Shown here: piece after piece, positions 16,377 through 26,527 of the stretch
Layout of the letters: every line of letters begins with the position of its first letter
How positions within the stretch are numbered: the first letter of the stretch is position 1
Assembly: GCF_900113375.1 (NCBI RefSeq)
Contig: NZ_FOPC01000015.1
Coordinates: forward strand, 29,221-93,220
DNA length: 64,000 nt
Origin: Algoriphagus hitonicola
Lineage (GTDB): Bacteria; Bacteroidota; Bacteroidia; Cytophagales; Cyclobacteriaceae
Direction of reading: 5' to 3'
The notes under the pieces: model-generated
Database searches by the model: none
Seen by the model: only the letters and a program-made list of their open reading frames with translations
Told to the model about the DNA's origin: nothing
Program-made: the position numbers and the translations under genes

Positions 16377-16817
16377 TTAATCCAATAATTCCGCATCGGT
16401 CAAAATATACATCAGTTTTTCGGGATCTTTGGAATTCAAGGTGAGTTTGCCTCTCACTCGGACTCGCTTGGAAGTGTATTTGATGGGGCTAGCCATCATG
16501 ACTTCCATCACCGTTTCGGGTCCCCCTGATCCACAAAAGAAACATTCGGCCAAAGGAAGGCTGGAAAGAATAATATGCTCAGGTTTAAACATCCCCTCAA
16601 AAGGGATAATGTACCCATCTGCCTCTACTACTTTGCCTTCGAGACTTTTGATTTTATCAGAAAAGACCGGCACATAAAGCTCTCCGAAATTATCTTCGCT
16701 AATTTCATAGCTGACCTCGGCGAGATTTCTCCAGACATTGTCACTTTGGGCCTGTGCAGTCCATGGAAGAAGGACCGCGACAAGTCCTACCAAGATTAAA
16801 TGAACTATTTTTTTCAT
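16377..16817 (-). CDS. DUF3299-like secreted protein linked to an ABC exporter
   Basis: Exported protein of 146 residues with signal KKIVHLILVGLVAVLLPWTAQA. The mature domain resembles DUF3299: GYIIPFEGMF, then AECFFCGSGGPETVMEV with a conserved cysteine pair, and RVRGKLTLN. Proteins of this group often accompany ABC transporters and metal-related genes, but no activity is established. It follows the FtsX-type permease gene by 22 bp on the same strand, so it is probably the soluble partner of that exporter. Confidence 0.75.
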   Translation of the reverse strand: MKKIVHLILVGLVAVLLPWTAQAQSDNVWRNLAEVSYEISEDNFGELYVPVFSDKIKSLEGKVVEADGYIIPFEGMFKPEHIILSSLPLAECFFCGSGGPETVMEVMMASPIKYTSKRVRVRGKLTLNSKDPEKLMYILTDAELLD

Positions 16818-16839
16818 GATTTTAATTTTCTGCTGTTAT

Positions 16840-18096
16840 TTACGCTTTTGTCAGCTGCTTTGCAATGCTTGTTTGATATGCTGTCCAAGCTGGAATCAGC
16901 GAAGCTACGATTCCCACTAGTAACGCATAAACGACTATCCAAAGTTCTTGTTTTAAAAATACCCAGGGATGAAGTGAAGAGACTACTCCTTGGTCGTTTT
17001 GGGAAACCAGAAGAGAAAGAAAGGAATGCCCCAAAATTATCCCCAAAACCGCTCCCAAAACCGTGAGGATAATTCCTTCCAAAAATACCATCAGCAATAA
17101 CTGAAATCGAGAGGCTCCGATCGCTCTCAAAATGGCGAGATCGTACTTCCGCTCTTTGAGCGAATTATATAAGGCAATGAAGATTCCCAAGCCCGAAATC
17201 CCGATTAAAACAAAAGCCAAGCCCTGAAGCAAGGTCACCCCTACTCCTAACAGCTCAAAAAGCCTCGACATCTCAAAAGTCGGTGAAGCTGCCTGCATTG
17301 AAGTAGCCGAATTGATCATTCGGGGCAATTGGACAGCTGCCATGGGACTACGATATTGGACCAAAAGTGCAGTCACATCCCGATCTTGCTCAGTTTTTGG
17401 AAATCCACTTTTGGCTACCGGACTATGAAATTTTTTCTGATGATCAGCATCGCTTTCCTCCACATGCGCTTCCTCCTCTTCCTCATCGTGGGTCAGCCAA
17501 ACGGATTCGATGGAAGTCATCACTAGTCTGTCCACGACAGTTCCTTTTGGCTCCAAAATCCCGACTATCTCGTAATCATGAGCCTCATGATCATGACTTC
17601 CTTCGCTGATGCCATGGCTGCCGGTAAAAGTTTCCCCGACCTTCATGCCCGTTTTCTCCGCCACCATAGCACCTAAAACCACTTCAAAAGGCAATTCCCA
17701 AGCCTTTCCTTCTTGATAATCCACTTCATGCATCGCCAAATAATCATGATTGGTGCCCACGATGCGATAGCCCAAATAATTGTCGCCCAAGGCTAAAGGG
17801 ATGGTGCTCTTTACCAGTCGGCTTTGATCTAGCCGCATCGCTTCTTTCATGGGAATATTCCCGGTCGGAAAATCAATATGATAAACTGCCGAAAGTATAA
17901 TTTGCAAAGGACTGCCTTTAGCACCAACGACCAAATCAATCCCCTCCGCATCCTGAGTCATTTTCTTCTCAAACTGATCCTGGATCAATAATAAAACCGT
18001 GATAATCGCCAGTCCCAGAGCCAGCAGCAGCATATTCAGTCCTGTGGACAAGGGCTTAAAGCTCAGATATTTCCAACTTAATTTCAGGATATTCAT
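16840..18096 (-). CDS. FtsX/MacB-type ABC transporter permease with His-rich periplasmic loop
   Basis: Permease of 418 residues: one N-terminal membrane helix (GLNMLLLALGLAIITVLLLI), a large periplasmic MacB-PCD domain, and three C-terminal helices with the FtsX motif KERKYDLAILRAIGASRFQL. The periplasmic domain contains two histidine/acid-rich stretches (GSHDHEAHDYE and THDEEEEEAHVEE followed by DADHQKKFH), unusual for lipoprotein exporters and suggestive of metal binding. The DUF3299-like gene follows and the ATPase gene precedes it on the same strand, separated by a tandem repeat of about 190 bp. Confidence 0.87.
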   Translation of the reverse strand: MNILKLSWKYLSFKPLSTGLNMLLLALGLAIITVLLLIQDQFEKKMTQDAEGIDLVVGAKGSPLQIILSAVYHIDFPTGNIPMKEAMRLDQSRLVKSTIPLALGDNYLGYRIVGTNHDYLAMHEVDYQEGKAWELPFEVVLGAMVAEKTGMKVGETFTGSHGISEGSHDHEAHDYEIVGILEPKGTVVDRLVMTSIESVWLTHDEEEEEAHVEESDADHQKKFHSPVAKSGFPKTEQDRDVTALLVQYRSPMAAVQLPRMINSATSMQAASPTFEMSRLFELLGVGVTLLQGLAFVLIGISGLGIFIALYNSLKERKYDLAILRAIGASRFQLLLMVFLEGIILTVLGAVLGIILGHSFLSLLVSQNDQGVVSSLHPWVFLKQELWIVVYALLVGIVASLIPAWTAYQTSIAKQLTKA

Positions 18097-18100
18097 GTGT

Positions 18101-18187
18101 CTATAATTGAATTTTAAAGGTCACATGGAATCTCGCATGGTTAATAGTCGTACCAGTGTGTGATGGCCACATCATGCTCGATTTCAT
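18101..18187. repeat. tandem repeat unit, copy A
   Basis: Opens with TATAATT, then has ATGGAATCTCGCA (18125-18137) and closes with CATGCTCGATTTCAT (18173-18187). Copy B (18191-18290) has the same opening, middle and closing blocks. The inner parts differ. The opening and closing blocks are imperfect inverted repeats of each other (GAATCTCGCATG versus the complement GAAATCGAGCATG), as in REP-like elements. Confidence 0.65.
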
Positions 18188-18190
18188 CTG

Positions 18191-18290
18191 TTTATAATTT
18201 GTTTTTGAGCTGTCAGATGGAATCTCGCACGCTTTTCCCGATAGATCGGGGCATCCCACTTTGTGTCGCCTCCGACATGCTCGATTTCAT
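18191..18290. repeat. tandem repeat unit, copy B, running into the ATPase gene end
   Basis: Carries ATGGAATCTCGCA at 18217-18229 and CATGCTCGATTTCAT at 18276-18290, plus a perfect small palindrome CCCGAT-AG-ATCGGG at 18237-18250 that copy A lacks. Its right end overlaps the stop codon of the ABC ATPase gene. Confidence 0.65.
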
Positions 18291-18919
18291 GATGCTTTGA
18301 CTTCTATAAAATTGGAAATGTGATTTTTGACCCGCTGATCGTGAGTAACAATAATCAATGCCGCTCCGATTTTACGGGACTGGGTTTTCAAAAGACCAAT
18401 TACTTTTTCGGTATTGTGATCATCCAGACTGGAGGTCGGTTCATCTGCGAGTATCAACTTAGGAGAATTTACCAATGCCCGCGCTATGGAAACCCGCTGT
18501 GCTTCCCCTTCGCTTAAAGTCTGAATCGCCGCATTCAGTTTCGAACCGATTCCCAATTCTTCGAGTAAGGACTTGATGGCTTGTCCGGATGTTTTGGCTA
18601 AAAAATGCGCCATTTCCAGATTTTCTTTAACCGAAAGTGGAGCAAGCAAATGGGGCTTTTGAAAGACAATCCCAATGTTTTTCCCCCGAAACAAATCCAA
18701 TTTTGAACCACTAAGCTGACTTAGTTCTTTTCCATCCAATATCACCGAACCCGTCAAAGGGTGAAGCAATCCCGCCAAAAGATTTAACAAGGTAGTCTTT
18801 CCGCTTCCAGACTCGCCTAAAACCAGCAAGGCTTCGGATGCATCTAAACTGATATCGGGAAATTTTAGAATCTTTCGTCCCGGATGGGCAAAGCTTAATT
18901 CTTTGGTTTTGAATAGCAT
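18287..18919 (-). CDS. LolD/MacB-type ABC transporter ATPase
   Basis: Cytoplasmic ATPase of 210 residues that should pair with the FtsX-type permease next door. Walker A is GESGSGKTTLLNLL, the signature is LSEGEAQRV (LSEGE variant, accepted in this family), Walker B is LILADEPTSSLD, and the switch is VTHDQRV. Start ATG 18919, 2 bp after the receiver-kinase gene stop, so translation is probably coupled to the signalling genes upstream. Its stop codon lies within the closing block of repeat copy B. Confidence 0.9.
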   Translation of the reverse strand: MLFKTKELSFAHPGRKILKFPDISLDASEALLVLGESGSGKTTLLNLLAGLLHPLTGSVILDGKELSQLSGSKLDLFRGKNIGIVFQKPHLLAPLSVKENLEMAHFLAKTSGQAIKSLLEELGIGSKLNAAIQTLSEGEAQRVSIARALVNSPKLILADEPTSSLDDHNTEKVIGLLKTQSRKIGAALIIVTHDQRVKNHISNFIEVKAS

Positions 18920-18921
18920 GA

Positions 18922-20097
18922 TTAATCTACGGGTATCTTCACATGGAAAGTAGTTCCTTTCCCTACTTCGCTCGTAAAGGTAATATCTCCCTTGAGTACT
19001 TCAAGACACTTTTTGACAATTGACAGCCCCAATCCGGAGCCTTCGACGATTCCTACATTGTGGGCTCTGAAAAAACGATCATAAAGTTGATCCTGTTCCC
19101 CTTTTGGAATCCCAATTCCTTTATCCTGGATTTTCGCAATCAATTGGCCATCCTCATAATTCAGGACAAATTTGACCTCTCCTTCGTCTTTGGAGTATTT
19201 GACTGCATTAGAAAGGAGATTTTCAAAAACCTGATAAAGCAAATCACTATCCGAAACGATCACTTTAGGCAAATCTCCTAGTTCGGTTTTGATTTTCACA
19301 TTGTTTTCTACTCCCGCCTTGACCGTATCGAGCACTTCCTTGATAAAAGCCTGAACAAACATCTTTTTGGGTTTGTACTCCATTTTATTCGCGTCAGCTT
19401 TCCCGAAAAATAGAACCGAAGTCAGCAAATTATTCAGTGCCCGAACTGAATTTTCGATTTTCATCGCATGCTTTGCGATTTTTTGTTTGAAAGGATGGTC
19501 CTTTTCGGCGTAGAGTTGCAGCAACTGCGCAGAGCTCAAAATCGAAGTAAGCGGTGTCTTAAATCCGTGGGAAACATTTAATACGATTCGGGATTTGAGT
19601 TCATTGATTTCCCGTTCCTTTTCGAGCGCTTTGGTCAGTTCCTTATTGGCTTCGTAGAGCTCGGCGGTCCGCTGTTTGACTTTTTCTTCCAGCTCGTTGT
19701 TAAGTTTTTGAAGTTCTTTTTCTTTTCGGTCTTTGAAAATCGCCAACTCAATCACCATGTTGAGCTCACGGATGTTGAATGGTTTGATTACATAGGCACT
19801 GGGATTGGTACCGACTACTTTATTGAGTGTTTCGGCATCCGAGCTGGCACTCAGGTATACGACAGGAATGTCAAACTTCTCATTGATGATCTCCGTCGTT
19901 TTGATTCCATCGAGCTCCCCTGAGAGATTGATATCCATCATCACGATTTCGGCCGGCTCCTCTTCCAAAATTTGAAGGGCCATCTCTCCAGAGTCCGCTA
20001 TTCCAATGATTTCATGATTGTTTTTTTCCAGTGCTCGCTTCAATAAAAGTGCAGAGACCGAGTCATCTTCTACGATTAAAACCTTTAGGCTAAACAT
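18922..20097 (-). CDS. receiver domain fused to histidine kinase
   Basis: Cytoplasmic protein of 391 residues with a CheY-like receiver (residues 4-120; phospho-accepting D55 in MMDINLSG, acid pair E10/D11-D12, conserved K105 in VIKPF), a coiled linker (122-168), a dimerisation/phosphotransfer helix with H177 in LNVSHGFKTP, and a C-terminal HATPase domain with FENLLSNAVKYS, DKGIGIPKGEQ and GSGLGLSIVKK. There is no membrane segment and no DNA-binding output. It starts 32 bp after the propeller kinase gene and would receive phosphate from it or act as a further relay step. HGFKTP replaces the more common HEFRTP. Confidence 0.9.
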   Translation of the reverse strand: MFSLKVLIVEDDSVSALLLKRALEKNNHEIIGIADSGEMALQILEEEPAEIVMMDINLSGELDGIKTTEIINEKFDIPVVYLSASSDAETLNKVVGTNPSAYVIKPFNIRELNMVIELAIFKDRKEKELQKLNNELEEKVKQRTAELYEANKELTKALEKEREINELKSRIVLNVSHGFKTPLTSILSSAQLLQLYAEKDHPFKQKIAKHAMKIENSVRALNNLLTSVLFFGKADANKMEYKPKKMFVQAFIKEVLDTVKAGVENNVKIKTELGDLPKVIVSDSDLLYQVFENLLSNAVKYSKDEGEVKFVLNYEDGQLIAKIQDKGIGIPKGEQDQLYDRFFRAHNVGIVEGSGLGLSIVKKCLEVLKGDITFTSEVGKGTTFHVKIPVD

Positions 20098-20129
20098 GTA
20101 TCAAAATTTATTTTTTGAAAATACAAAAA

Positions 20130-23100
20130 TTATGAATTTGGCAAGGGAATTTCAACGATTACTGTGGTTCCTTTTCCTTTTTGACTGGTAATATTGATTT
20201 TGCCAGAGAGCAAATCAACCAAATGTCTCGTAATACTCAGACCAAGGCCCGTTCCCTCAAATTGCCGCTGATGCCCGGCACTCTCCTGCTCAAATGGGTC
20301 AAATACCTTTTCCAAAAATTCAGATGACATCCCTACTCCCTGATCCCGAACTTCTAATTTCAACCAATTGCTGCTTACCTCCACCTTGATCCAAACACTC
20401 CCTTTCCAGGAATATTTGATCGCATTTCCCAGGATATTATTCAAAATAATTTCAGTAAATCTCCGATCAATCTGAATAACCTGTTCTTGATCCGGCAACT
20501 CAGCCTTTAATTCCAATTTACTCTTTTTGGCAAGTACCTGAAAAGATTTCAACAAGTGAGTGGTAAATTCTCGAATCGGAGTAGGCAAATACTCCACTTC
20601 CATTTTCTTGGCTTCGATTTTAGCCATATCCAACAGGGAATTAATCGTCTGTAGTAGACGCTCTCCACTTTGAAGAATAATATCAAGCTGAGAGATCAAT
20701 TTGGGATTTTCGGCATGAGTCATCATGATATGCTCTGCTCCCCCGATGATCCCATTGAGTGGGGTACGGATTTCATGACTCACATTGGACAGCAGACTGG
20801 TTTTGAATCGGTTGGCTTGCTCGGCTTCTTCTTTTGCCTCCCGAAGTTTGGTCGCAATGGCTTTTTCCGACGATATATCTCTCAATACGGTCAAAATCAC
20901 CTTTTTCCCCTCAAGGCTATCCTCTTGAATGACTCGGTTAAAGAGCGCGACATCCAAATTTCCTCTGGGTACGATGATTCGCGCTTCCATTTCAAATCCT
21001 TCCTCATCGATTTGATTCATTCTGCTTTTAAACTCATTGTAGGATGAATCCTCTCCATTTTCACTAAAAATCAACTCACTGAACTTTTTACCTGATAATT
21101 CCTCCGGGTCTATTTTTAGCCAATGAGCAATGGCGGGGTTGGCGGCTATGATCGTATCCCCATCGTAGCTCAGCGCCAACCCGTCTTTTGAGCTATTCCA
21201 TACATTTTTAAATTGCTCCTCGATAAATAACTTTGCCTTATCCGAGCGGTCAAACGCAGACTTAAGAGAACCCACTTTTTGGAATTGTCGAAAAAGCACA
21301 TTGATCAAAATCCCAATGGCTACGAATACCAAGGCCACCAAAACCAAGAACCAAGCCCGGAGGTAGAAAGGCTTGAGAATTCTAAAAGGTGTGCTCACAA
21401 CCGTTTCAGAAAAGGAGCTCCCCGCATAGGAGGCTTTTAGTTCCAATTGATATTCGCCCGGAGCCAGATTCCCAAAAAAAAGCGTGGATGATTTGGGGTC
21501 CGTGATGATTTGCCAATCTTCCCCGAACCCATTGAGCCGGTAATGAATCCACAATGGCTCTGATTCATTAAATCCAACGGCCGTAAAATCTACTTCGAGA
21601 GAGTTTTGGTCATTTGGAAAACTCAACTCCTCCTGAGTTAACGTTTGATCTCCGATTTTCATTTGGCCAAGGCTGACTTTGGGACTGCCATAGGCTAGAA
21701 AATTTTCGGATTGAAAAAACATGGAAAATCCACGTACAGTACCGATCAAAAGGTTTTGATTTTCTGCTTCAATCAATGCACCTCGATTGATTTCATTGGC
21801 GATTAATCCATTGGATTCATTATAATGAATGATCGAATCCTGCTCAATCCCATAAATCCCGTCATCCGTCCCGACCCAAATCCGCTTTTTGCTGTCTTTC
21901 ATCAGGACAAAAACCGGTCGGTTGATCAATTCATCGGTCAGAGAATAAGGCATGACTTGATCATCTTTGATGATTTTCAGTCCACTTTCAGTTCCTAAAA
22001 GCAGCCCATCTTCCGTTTCCAAAAAATCATAACCTTCGGCGATGACCATTCGATCATTTTCCACAAACGGAACCGGATTATCCAGCTTAGAAGCCCGCAT
22101 GATAATTAATCTCCCATCCGAAAGCACTGAAGATTTGCGGAGATAGAAAAAAGAATCACCTAGCAAATCCCTGATTTCTTCTTTCAGATTATTTTCATAC
22201 AGCGCTTGTCCACGAGCGAAAATCGAAGAGATAAACACATCTTGTGGCCCCGTGATGATCAAGCTATCTCCGACAGTTTGCACATTGGAAATACTGACCC
22301 TAGAATCTGGTGGATAAAGCTGTATTTCTTTCTTTTCGGTATTCACCAAACCCACTCCGGCCCAATTTGCCGAAAACCAAACCTGTCCATCTTGCCCTTG
22401 TGTAAAATTAATGATCCTTCCCGTGGGAATCCCATCTGGAAACTCATCCCGATAGAGGGTTTGGAGCTGATAGCGAGAATAGTATTGAATGCCATTATTG
22501 AAGCCGAAAAGGTATTCCCCTTCTTTTACCCGGTGAATGGCTGTCACTTCTTCCCCCAAAAGCTCCGAACTCCAATAGCCATAATTTTGAAAAATCAGGC
22601 TATTGATATTGACCAAACCCCGATTGGTGCTCATCCACAAAATCCCCTCTCGATCAATAAAATAATCCTGTATACTAAAGGAGTTGATAATAAACTCTAG
22701 TCCCAGTTCCAAGGGTCTACTCTGACCAAGTTTGAGCTTTCGCAAAGGAGAATTGAAATGATAAAAAACGTTTCCTTTATCAAATCCCAACCCAAAATAT
22801 TCGGTAGAGAAAAAATAATCTTTCGAAAAATTTTGATCCACAAATTCCTCTGGAAATCTCAAATCCGCACCTTTTGCCAGGTAATTTTTCCCTAGAAAAT
22901 AATACTGATTGTCAGGTCCTTTTTTCACGTTTACGGGAAGTGAAGGTAGCTCTAGCCCTTCAAGCGGAATAGGCCTCAATTCCCCCTCCCCGATCAAAAA
23001 GATCCCGTTTTCAAAAACTCCATAAACTTGATCGGAAAATTTTTCCAGCGAGTTCAATCGCCCCATGGTCTCGACCTCCCTGTTAATTTCTTCTGCTTCT

Positions 23101-23573
23101 CCATCTCCGACCCAAGTAAAAAACTGAAACTCCGTCTCCAAGAAAAAAAGCTGATCCTTTCCACTCCCGAAAGATTGAAAGTGAATATTTGAACTGAATT
23201 CTGAATCAATAGGCAGATTCAAATCAAATTCCTCCCATTCTCCATAGCCCCCTTTGAATAATTTGGGCAAACCCGAGTTGTTATAGATCCAAACCAAGCC
23301 ATCTTCGGCGACGTGAAGCGAAACCTGAAAGTCAAAATTGGAATACAGCGAATCCGGCAAAGCAAAAGTCTGAAAACCGTCTGAATAAAAAACCCCTCTT
23401 GCCGTCGAAAACCACATGCGCCCTAGGCTGTCCTGCTCCATCTGAAAAATATTCTGAACCGGCAATTTGACGCCTTTGGGAACAGTATTGTACTTAAAGG
23501 ATTGCCCAAATCCCAACGAAATATTTGCCAAAAAAAGCAGAGAAATAAACGACAATCGAACACGAATAACCAC
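20130..23573 (-). CDS. propeller-type sensor histidine kinase, GTG start
   Basis: Inner-membrane sensor of 1147 residues. After the signal peptide ([14 protein letters not shown]) come two-component-regulator propeller repeats (about 30-640; for example [29 protein letters not shown] and [15 protein letters not shown]), a Y_Y_Y domain (about 655-735), one membrane helix (736-760), a PAS domain (about 785-905), then HisKA with H933 in [13 protein letters not shown] and a HATPase domain ending with [15 protein letters not shown]. Unlike hybrid HTCS proteins it lacks the C-terminal receiver and AraC domains. The start is GTG at 23571-23573, since no ATG precedes the signal peptide. It probably senses a carbohydrate or other envelope ligand. 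Confidence 0.92.
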   Translation of the reverse strand: MVIRVRLSFISLLFLANISLGFGQSFKYNTVPKGVKLPVQNIFQMEQDSLGRMWFSTARGVFYSDGFQTFALPDSLYSNFDFQVSLHVAEDGLVWIYNNSGLPKLFKGGYGEWEEFDLNLPIDSEFSSNIHFQSFGSGKDQLFFLETEFQFFTWVGDGEAEEINREVETMGRLNSLEKFSDQVYGVFENGIFLIGEGELRPIPLEGLELPSLPVNVKKGPDNQYYFLGKNYLAKGADLRFPEEFVDQNFSKDYFFSTEYFGLGFDKGNVFYHFNSPLRKLKLGQSRPLELGLEFIINSFSIQDYFIDREGILWMSTNRGLVNINSLIFQNYGYWSSELLGEEVTAIHRVKEGEYLFGFNNGIQYYSRYQLQTLYRDEFPDGIPTGRIINFTQGQDGQVWFSANWAGVGLVNTEKKEIQLYPPDSRVSISNVQTVGDSLIITGPQDVFISSIFARGQALYENNLKEEIRDLLGDSFFYLRKSSVLSDGRLIIMRASKLDNPVPFVENDRMVIAEGYDFLETEDGLLLGTESGLKIIKDDQVMPYSLTDELINRPVFVLMKDSKKRIWVGTDDGIYGIEQDSIIHYNESNGLIANEINRGALIEAENQNLLIGTVRGFSMFFQSENFLAYGSPKVSLGQMKIGDQTLTQEELSFPNDQNSLEVDFTAVGFNESEPLWIHYRLNGFGEDWQIITDPKSSTLFFGNLAPGEYQLELKASYAGSSFSETVVSTPFRILKPFYLRAWFLVLVALVFVAIGILINVLFRQFQKVGSLKSAFDRSDKAKLFIEEQFKNVWNSSKDGLALSYDGDTIIAANPAIAHWLKIDPEELSGKKFSELIFSENGEDSSYNEFKSRMNQIDEEGFEMEARIIVPRGNLDVALFNRVIQEDSLEGKKVILTVLRDISSEKAIATKLREAKEEAEQANRFKTSLLSNVSHEIRTPLNGIIGGAEHIMMTHAENPKLISQLDIILQSGERLLQTINSLLDMAKIEAKKMEVEYLPTPIREFTTHLLKSFQVLAKKSKLELKAELPDQEQVIQIDRRFTEIILNNILGNAIKYSWKGSVWIKVEVSSNWLKLEVRDQGVGMSSEFLEKVFDPFEQESAGHQRQFEGTGLGLSITRHLVDLLSGKINITSQKGKGTTVIVEIPLPNS

Positions 23574-23633
23574 GGAAGCGAAGTTAGAAAAAGAATTCCG
23601 ATGTCAAATAACCCAGAGAATGTTAATCAATTC

Positions 23634-23664
23634 TTTTGTGAGCGGGTGGTTTCTCTTATTTTTG
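23634..23664 (+). promoter_or_regulatory. Bacteroidota-type promoter of sucD
   Basis: TTTTG at 23634-23638 and TATTTTTG at 23657-23664 (TAnnTTTG) with an 18-bp spacer. The start of transcription would be about 23670, leaving a leader of under 20 bases before ATG 23688. Confidence 0.6.
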
Positions 23665-23687
23665 TGCCAAACTTTAAAATTCGAAGC

Positions 23688-24569
23688 ATGAGTGTACTAG
23701 TCAATAAAAATTCCAAGGTAATCGTACAGGGATTTACCGGGTCTGAGGGCTCATTTCACGCCCAGCAAATGATTGAATACGGCACCAATGTCGTGGGTGG
23801 TGTCACCCCAGGCAAAGGCGGGTCAACTCATTTGGAAAGGCCAGTTTTTAATTCGGTAGAAGAAGCTGTTCAGAAGACTGGTGCCGACACCTCTATTATT
23901 TTTGTGCCTCCGGCTTTTGCCGCTGATGCCATCATGGAGGCCGCAGATGCTGGAATTCAAGTCATCATCACCATTACAGAAGGTATTCCTGTGGCGGATA
24001 TGATGAAAGCCAAGCCTTACATCAAAGAGCGTGGTGTTACTTTAATCGGTCCTAACTGCCCAGGAGTCATTACTCCGGGAGAAGCTAAAGTTGGAATCAT
24101 GCCGGGATTTGTTTTTAAGCCAGGACGTATCGGTATCGTGTCTAAATCGGGAACCTTGACCTATGAAGCCGCCGATCAAGTGGCAAAAGCCGGTCTAGGC
24201 GTGTCCACCGCCATCGGTATCGGAGGAGATCCTATCATCGGAACTTCCACCAAGCAAGCTGTCCAACTTCTGATGGAAGATCCAGAAACAGATGCGATCG
24301 TCATGATCGGTGAAATCGGCGGAAATTACGAAGCAGAAGCGGCTAAGTGGATTCGTGAAACTGGAAACAAGAAACCTGTGGTAGGATTCATCGCGGGACA
24401 GACAGCCCCTCCGGGACGAAGAATGGGCCATGCCGGAGCAATCATCGGTGGAGCGGATGATACCGCTGCTGCCAAAATGAGAATTATGAAAGAAAATGGC
24501 ATTCACGTGGCTGAATCGCCTGCTGAAATCGGAGCCGTGATGGCTAAGGTTTTGGGCGTAAACGCTTAA
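23688..24569 (+). CDS. sucD: succinyl-CoA synthetase alpha subunit
   Basis: TCA-cycle enzyme subunit of 293 residues that forms succinate and ATP/GTP from succinyl-CoA together with SucC. The CoA-binding domain begins [30 protein letters not shown] and [13 protein letters not shown] follow. The phosphorylated active-site histidine is in [12 protein letters not shown] near the C-terminus. The start is the ATG at 23688 ([10 protein letters not shown]); a longer frame to 23502 would run back through the promoter and into the divergent kinase gene. sucC is not in the window, so the two subunits are encoded apart. Confidence 0.96.
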   Translation: MSVLVNKNSKVIVQGFTGSEGSFHAQQMIEYGTNVVGGVTPGKGGSTHLERPVFNSVEEAVQKTGADTSIIFVPPAFAADAIMEAADAGIQVIITITEGIPVADMMKAKPYIKERGVTLIGPNCPGVITPGEAKVGIMPGFVFKPGRIGIVSKSGTLTYEAADQVAKAGLGVSTAIGIGGDPIIGTSTKQAVQLLMEDPETDAIVMIGEIGGNYEAEAAKWIRETGNKKPVVGFIAGQTAPPGRRMGHAGAIIGGADDTAAAKMRIMKENGIHVAESPAEIGAVMAKVLGVNA

Positions 24570-24591
24570 GGATAGACCTTTTAAAATTTAG

Positions 24592-24627
24592 AAAACCCGC
24601 TTTGAAATCAATCACAAAGCGGGTTTT
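24592..24627. terminator. strong bidirectional terminator
   Basis: Perfect 13-bp stem AAAACCCGCTTTG / CAAAGCGGGTTTT with a 10-base loop and a T-run, between convergent sucD (+) and the 24655 gene (-). It forms the left boundary of the peptide-propeller cassette. Confidence 0.92.
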
Positions 24628-24654
24628 TTATTTTAATTGAATCCAATCCCTCAC

Positions 24655-25251
24655 CTAAAAACTCAACCCTAAACTGGAACTAAGCCCAAATAAGTAAAAA
24701 TTAACTGTCTCTAAAGCAAATTCTTCATTGATAAAATCTATTCTTGGTGTATACCCTATCCTAAAAAAGAAACCTCCTTCTGGTTTTTGATACCTATACC
24801 CAACTCTCGGTACAATAGATTTAACCCAAAAGGCCTTATTTGTGGTAGTTCCGGGAATTTCTCCATCGACATAATAACGTTTATCTCGATACGTATAAAA
24901 TCCAGTTCCAAACTCCAAATTATGCTTTGATCTCCCTGAGAAGGCGGTGATCTCTGTTAGAAAAACCGGTTTCACATAACCTGAATGTATGGACTCAATT
25001 TCATCTTGAAAAAGCATAGAGAAACCTGCACTTCCAGCCAATTTTAGCTTGTCTTTTTGGAATATAATCCGACCATAATTAAGTGAATAGCCTACAGCGC
25101 TCCAGGCAAAATCAGCATGTAATACATTCTTCGCCATGAAAATCTCTGCTTTGGATTCTACCAGGTCTTTGCTTTGTGCAGTTGCATGATTTTTGGAAAA
25201 CACCAAAATCATCAAAGCTGAAAAGAGCATATATTTATTAGGAATTGACAT
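24655..25251 (-). CDS. hypothetical outer-membrane-type protein
   Basis: Exported protein of 198 residues starting at ATG 25251 (MSIPNKYMLFSAL), with a signal peptide ending near NHATAQS. The mature part alternates hydrophobic and polar residues with many aromatics (LNYGRIIFQ, YRYQKPEGGFFFRIGYTPRID) and ends in a beta strand with FGLSSSLGLSF, as expected for an eight-strand outer-membrane barrel. No named family. It is the last gene of the cassette behind the propeller lipoprotein, 81 bp after its stop, and may be cotranscribed. Confidence 0.68.
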   Translation of the reverse strand: MSIPNKYMLFSALMILVFSKNHATAQSKDLVESKAEIFMAKNVLHADFAWSAVGYSLNYGRIIFQKDKLKLAGSAGFSMLFQDEIESIHSGYVKPVFLTEITAFSGRSKHNLEFGTGFYTYRDKRYYVDGEIPGTTTNKAFWVKSIVPRVGYRYQKPEGGFFFRIGYTPRIDFINEEFALETVNFYLFGLSSSLGLSF

Positions 25252-25332
25252 AAGATTTACATTTAAAGCGTAACTAATTTTTATGATCCCCCTCCTTTTA
25301 TAAGGCAAATCAAAAACTCAACTTATTTTTTA

Positions 25333-26508
25333 TTAAAACTTCCTGAGTTGATATTTTGCTAGGACAAGGAAATCATCAGAGTCTAATTGTTTGGCTACTT
25401 TTGTAAAATCATTATCCATCCCTTTAAATTGGTCAGATTCATTCCTTAATTTGCTCATGAGTTCGTCAGGTTGGTAGAAACTATAGATAATATTATCCCT
25501 AAGGTTTTTCATGAGAAATTTTTCCATTCCATTATCTATGTCATTTACAAACTTGTCGATTAAAATAGTTTTACCACTTGTGAGGTGGTATATAAAATGG
25601 CCGTAAAATAATCCAGATTTGAATCTACTTGAAATCAATCCATCATCACAGTAAAGCGTAGGGATATGATATCTGTATTTATTAATGAAATCATCTCTAT
25701 TCATTAGTGAAACCAAACCATTTGCATCATCTACATATGGGGAAACCATATCAAAGGGTAATTGATGGCTTTCAAAATCAAGGTAAATTTTTTGATGGAT
25801 TGATTTATTTTTTATCCAATAGATAGTGTCTAACATTGTCAGAGAAAAAAATATATCAGCTCCGAAGCTTGAAGATACCATCGCATTTTTCTCTATCCAT
25901 GATGGAGTAGAAGGAAGATCAAAAATCTTTTCTGATAATATATCATTTTCATTATTATAAAAATGGAAGGTTCCCTTTTTGTTTTTTAAAGATTCCAGAT
26001 TTGGTGAAGCGTAATACGTAAAGAAAAGGGCTTTTTCATTATTATTTAGAGATAGAAATAGATTTGGTTGAAATGGAAGGGATTCTTCTTCAATGAAATC
26101 TCCTGTAAGATCAAATTTCATAATTTTATTAATACTTAATACCTCGATGAGATTTTCAAATGGGTTAAAAGCTACATCAATAATTGAAGTGGTCTTTCCA
26201 GGCCCTTCGCCATAAAATGAAAATTCCGACAATAGTTTTCCCTTCAGATCATAAACCAAGAAATTCATGGTATTAGTGTGGTCAGCCAAAATCATTACCG
26301 AGTCTGTAATAAATACTTTCTCAGGCCTCTCCATGTAATGACTTTTAGGAAAATCTAGTAGTAGGTAATCAATTGATTCTACAATTTCTGAAAGGTTCGA
26401 TATCCCTTTTCCACCCAAAGAAATTGAGGTGATATTGTTCTGATTTTGTGGCTTAGAGCAATTAATTAGAGCCAAGATGAGGAAAGAAAAAAAGTAATTA
26501 TTTCTCAT
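25333..26508 (-). CDS. 6-bladed beta-propeller lipoprotein
   Basis: Envelope lipoprotein of 391 residues: signal RNNYFFSFLILALINC (lipobox LINC). The fold is recognisable from the pattern ESIDYLLLDFPKSHYMERPEKVFITDSVMILADH, then FLVYDLKGKLLSEFSFYGEGPG, which is the typical opening of the Bacteroidota 6-bladed propeller (BF3019/TolB-like) family. The role is unknown; the family is often encoded beside small exported peptides, as here (26565-26765). A short perfect hairpin separates the two genes. The DNA is visibly AT-richer than the neighbouring housekeeping genes. Confidence 0.82.
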   Translation of the reverse strand: MRNNYFFSFLILALINCSKPQNQNNITSISLGGKGISNLSEIVESIDYLLLDFPKSHYMERPEKVFITDSVMILADHTNTMNFLVYDLKGKLLSEFSFYGEGPGKTTSIIDVAFNPFENLIEVLSINKIMKFDLTGDFIEEESLPFQPNLFLSLNNNEKALFFTYYASPNLESLKNKKGTFHFYNNENDILSEKIFDLPSTPSWIEKNAMVSSSFGADIFFSLTMLDTIYWIKNKSIHQKIYLDFESHQLPFDMVSPYVDDANGLVSLMNRDDFINKYRYHIPTLYCDDGLISSRFKSGLFYGHFIYHLTSGKTILIDKFVNDIDNGMEKFLMKNLRDNIIYSFYQPDELMSKLRNESDQFKGMDNDFTKVAKQLDSDDFLVLAKYQLRKF

Positions 26509-26527
26509 TTTGAATTTTTTAAAGGGA

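Noticed and set aside
22206..22700. 164-codon plus-strand frame inside the propeller kinase
   Set aside because: Opposite to well-formed propeller repeats; composition fits a shadow.
23502..23687. Longer sucD starting at 23502
   Set aside because: It would include the promoter and part of the divergent kinase gene; SucD homology starts at 23688.
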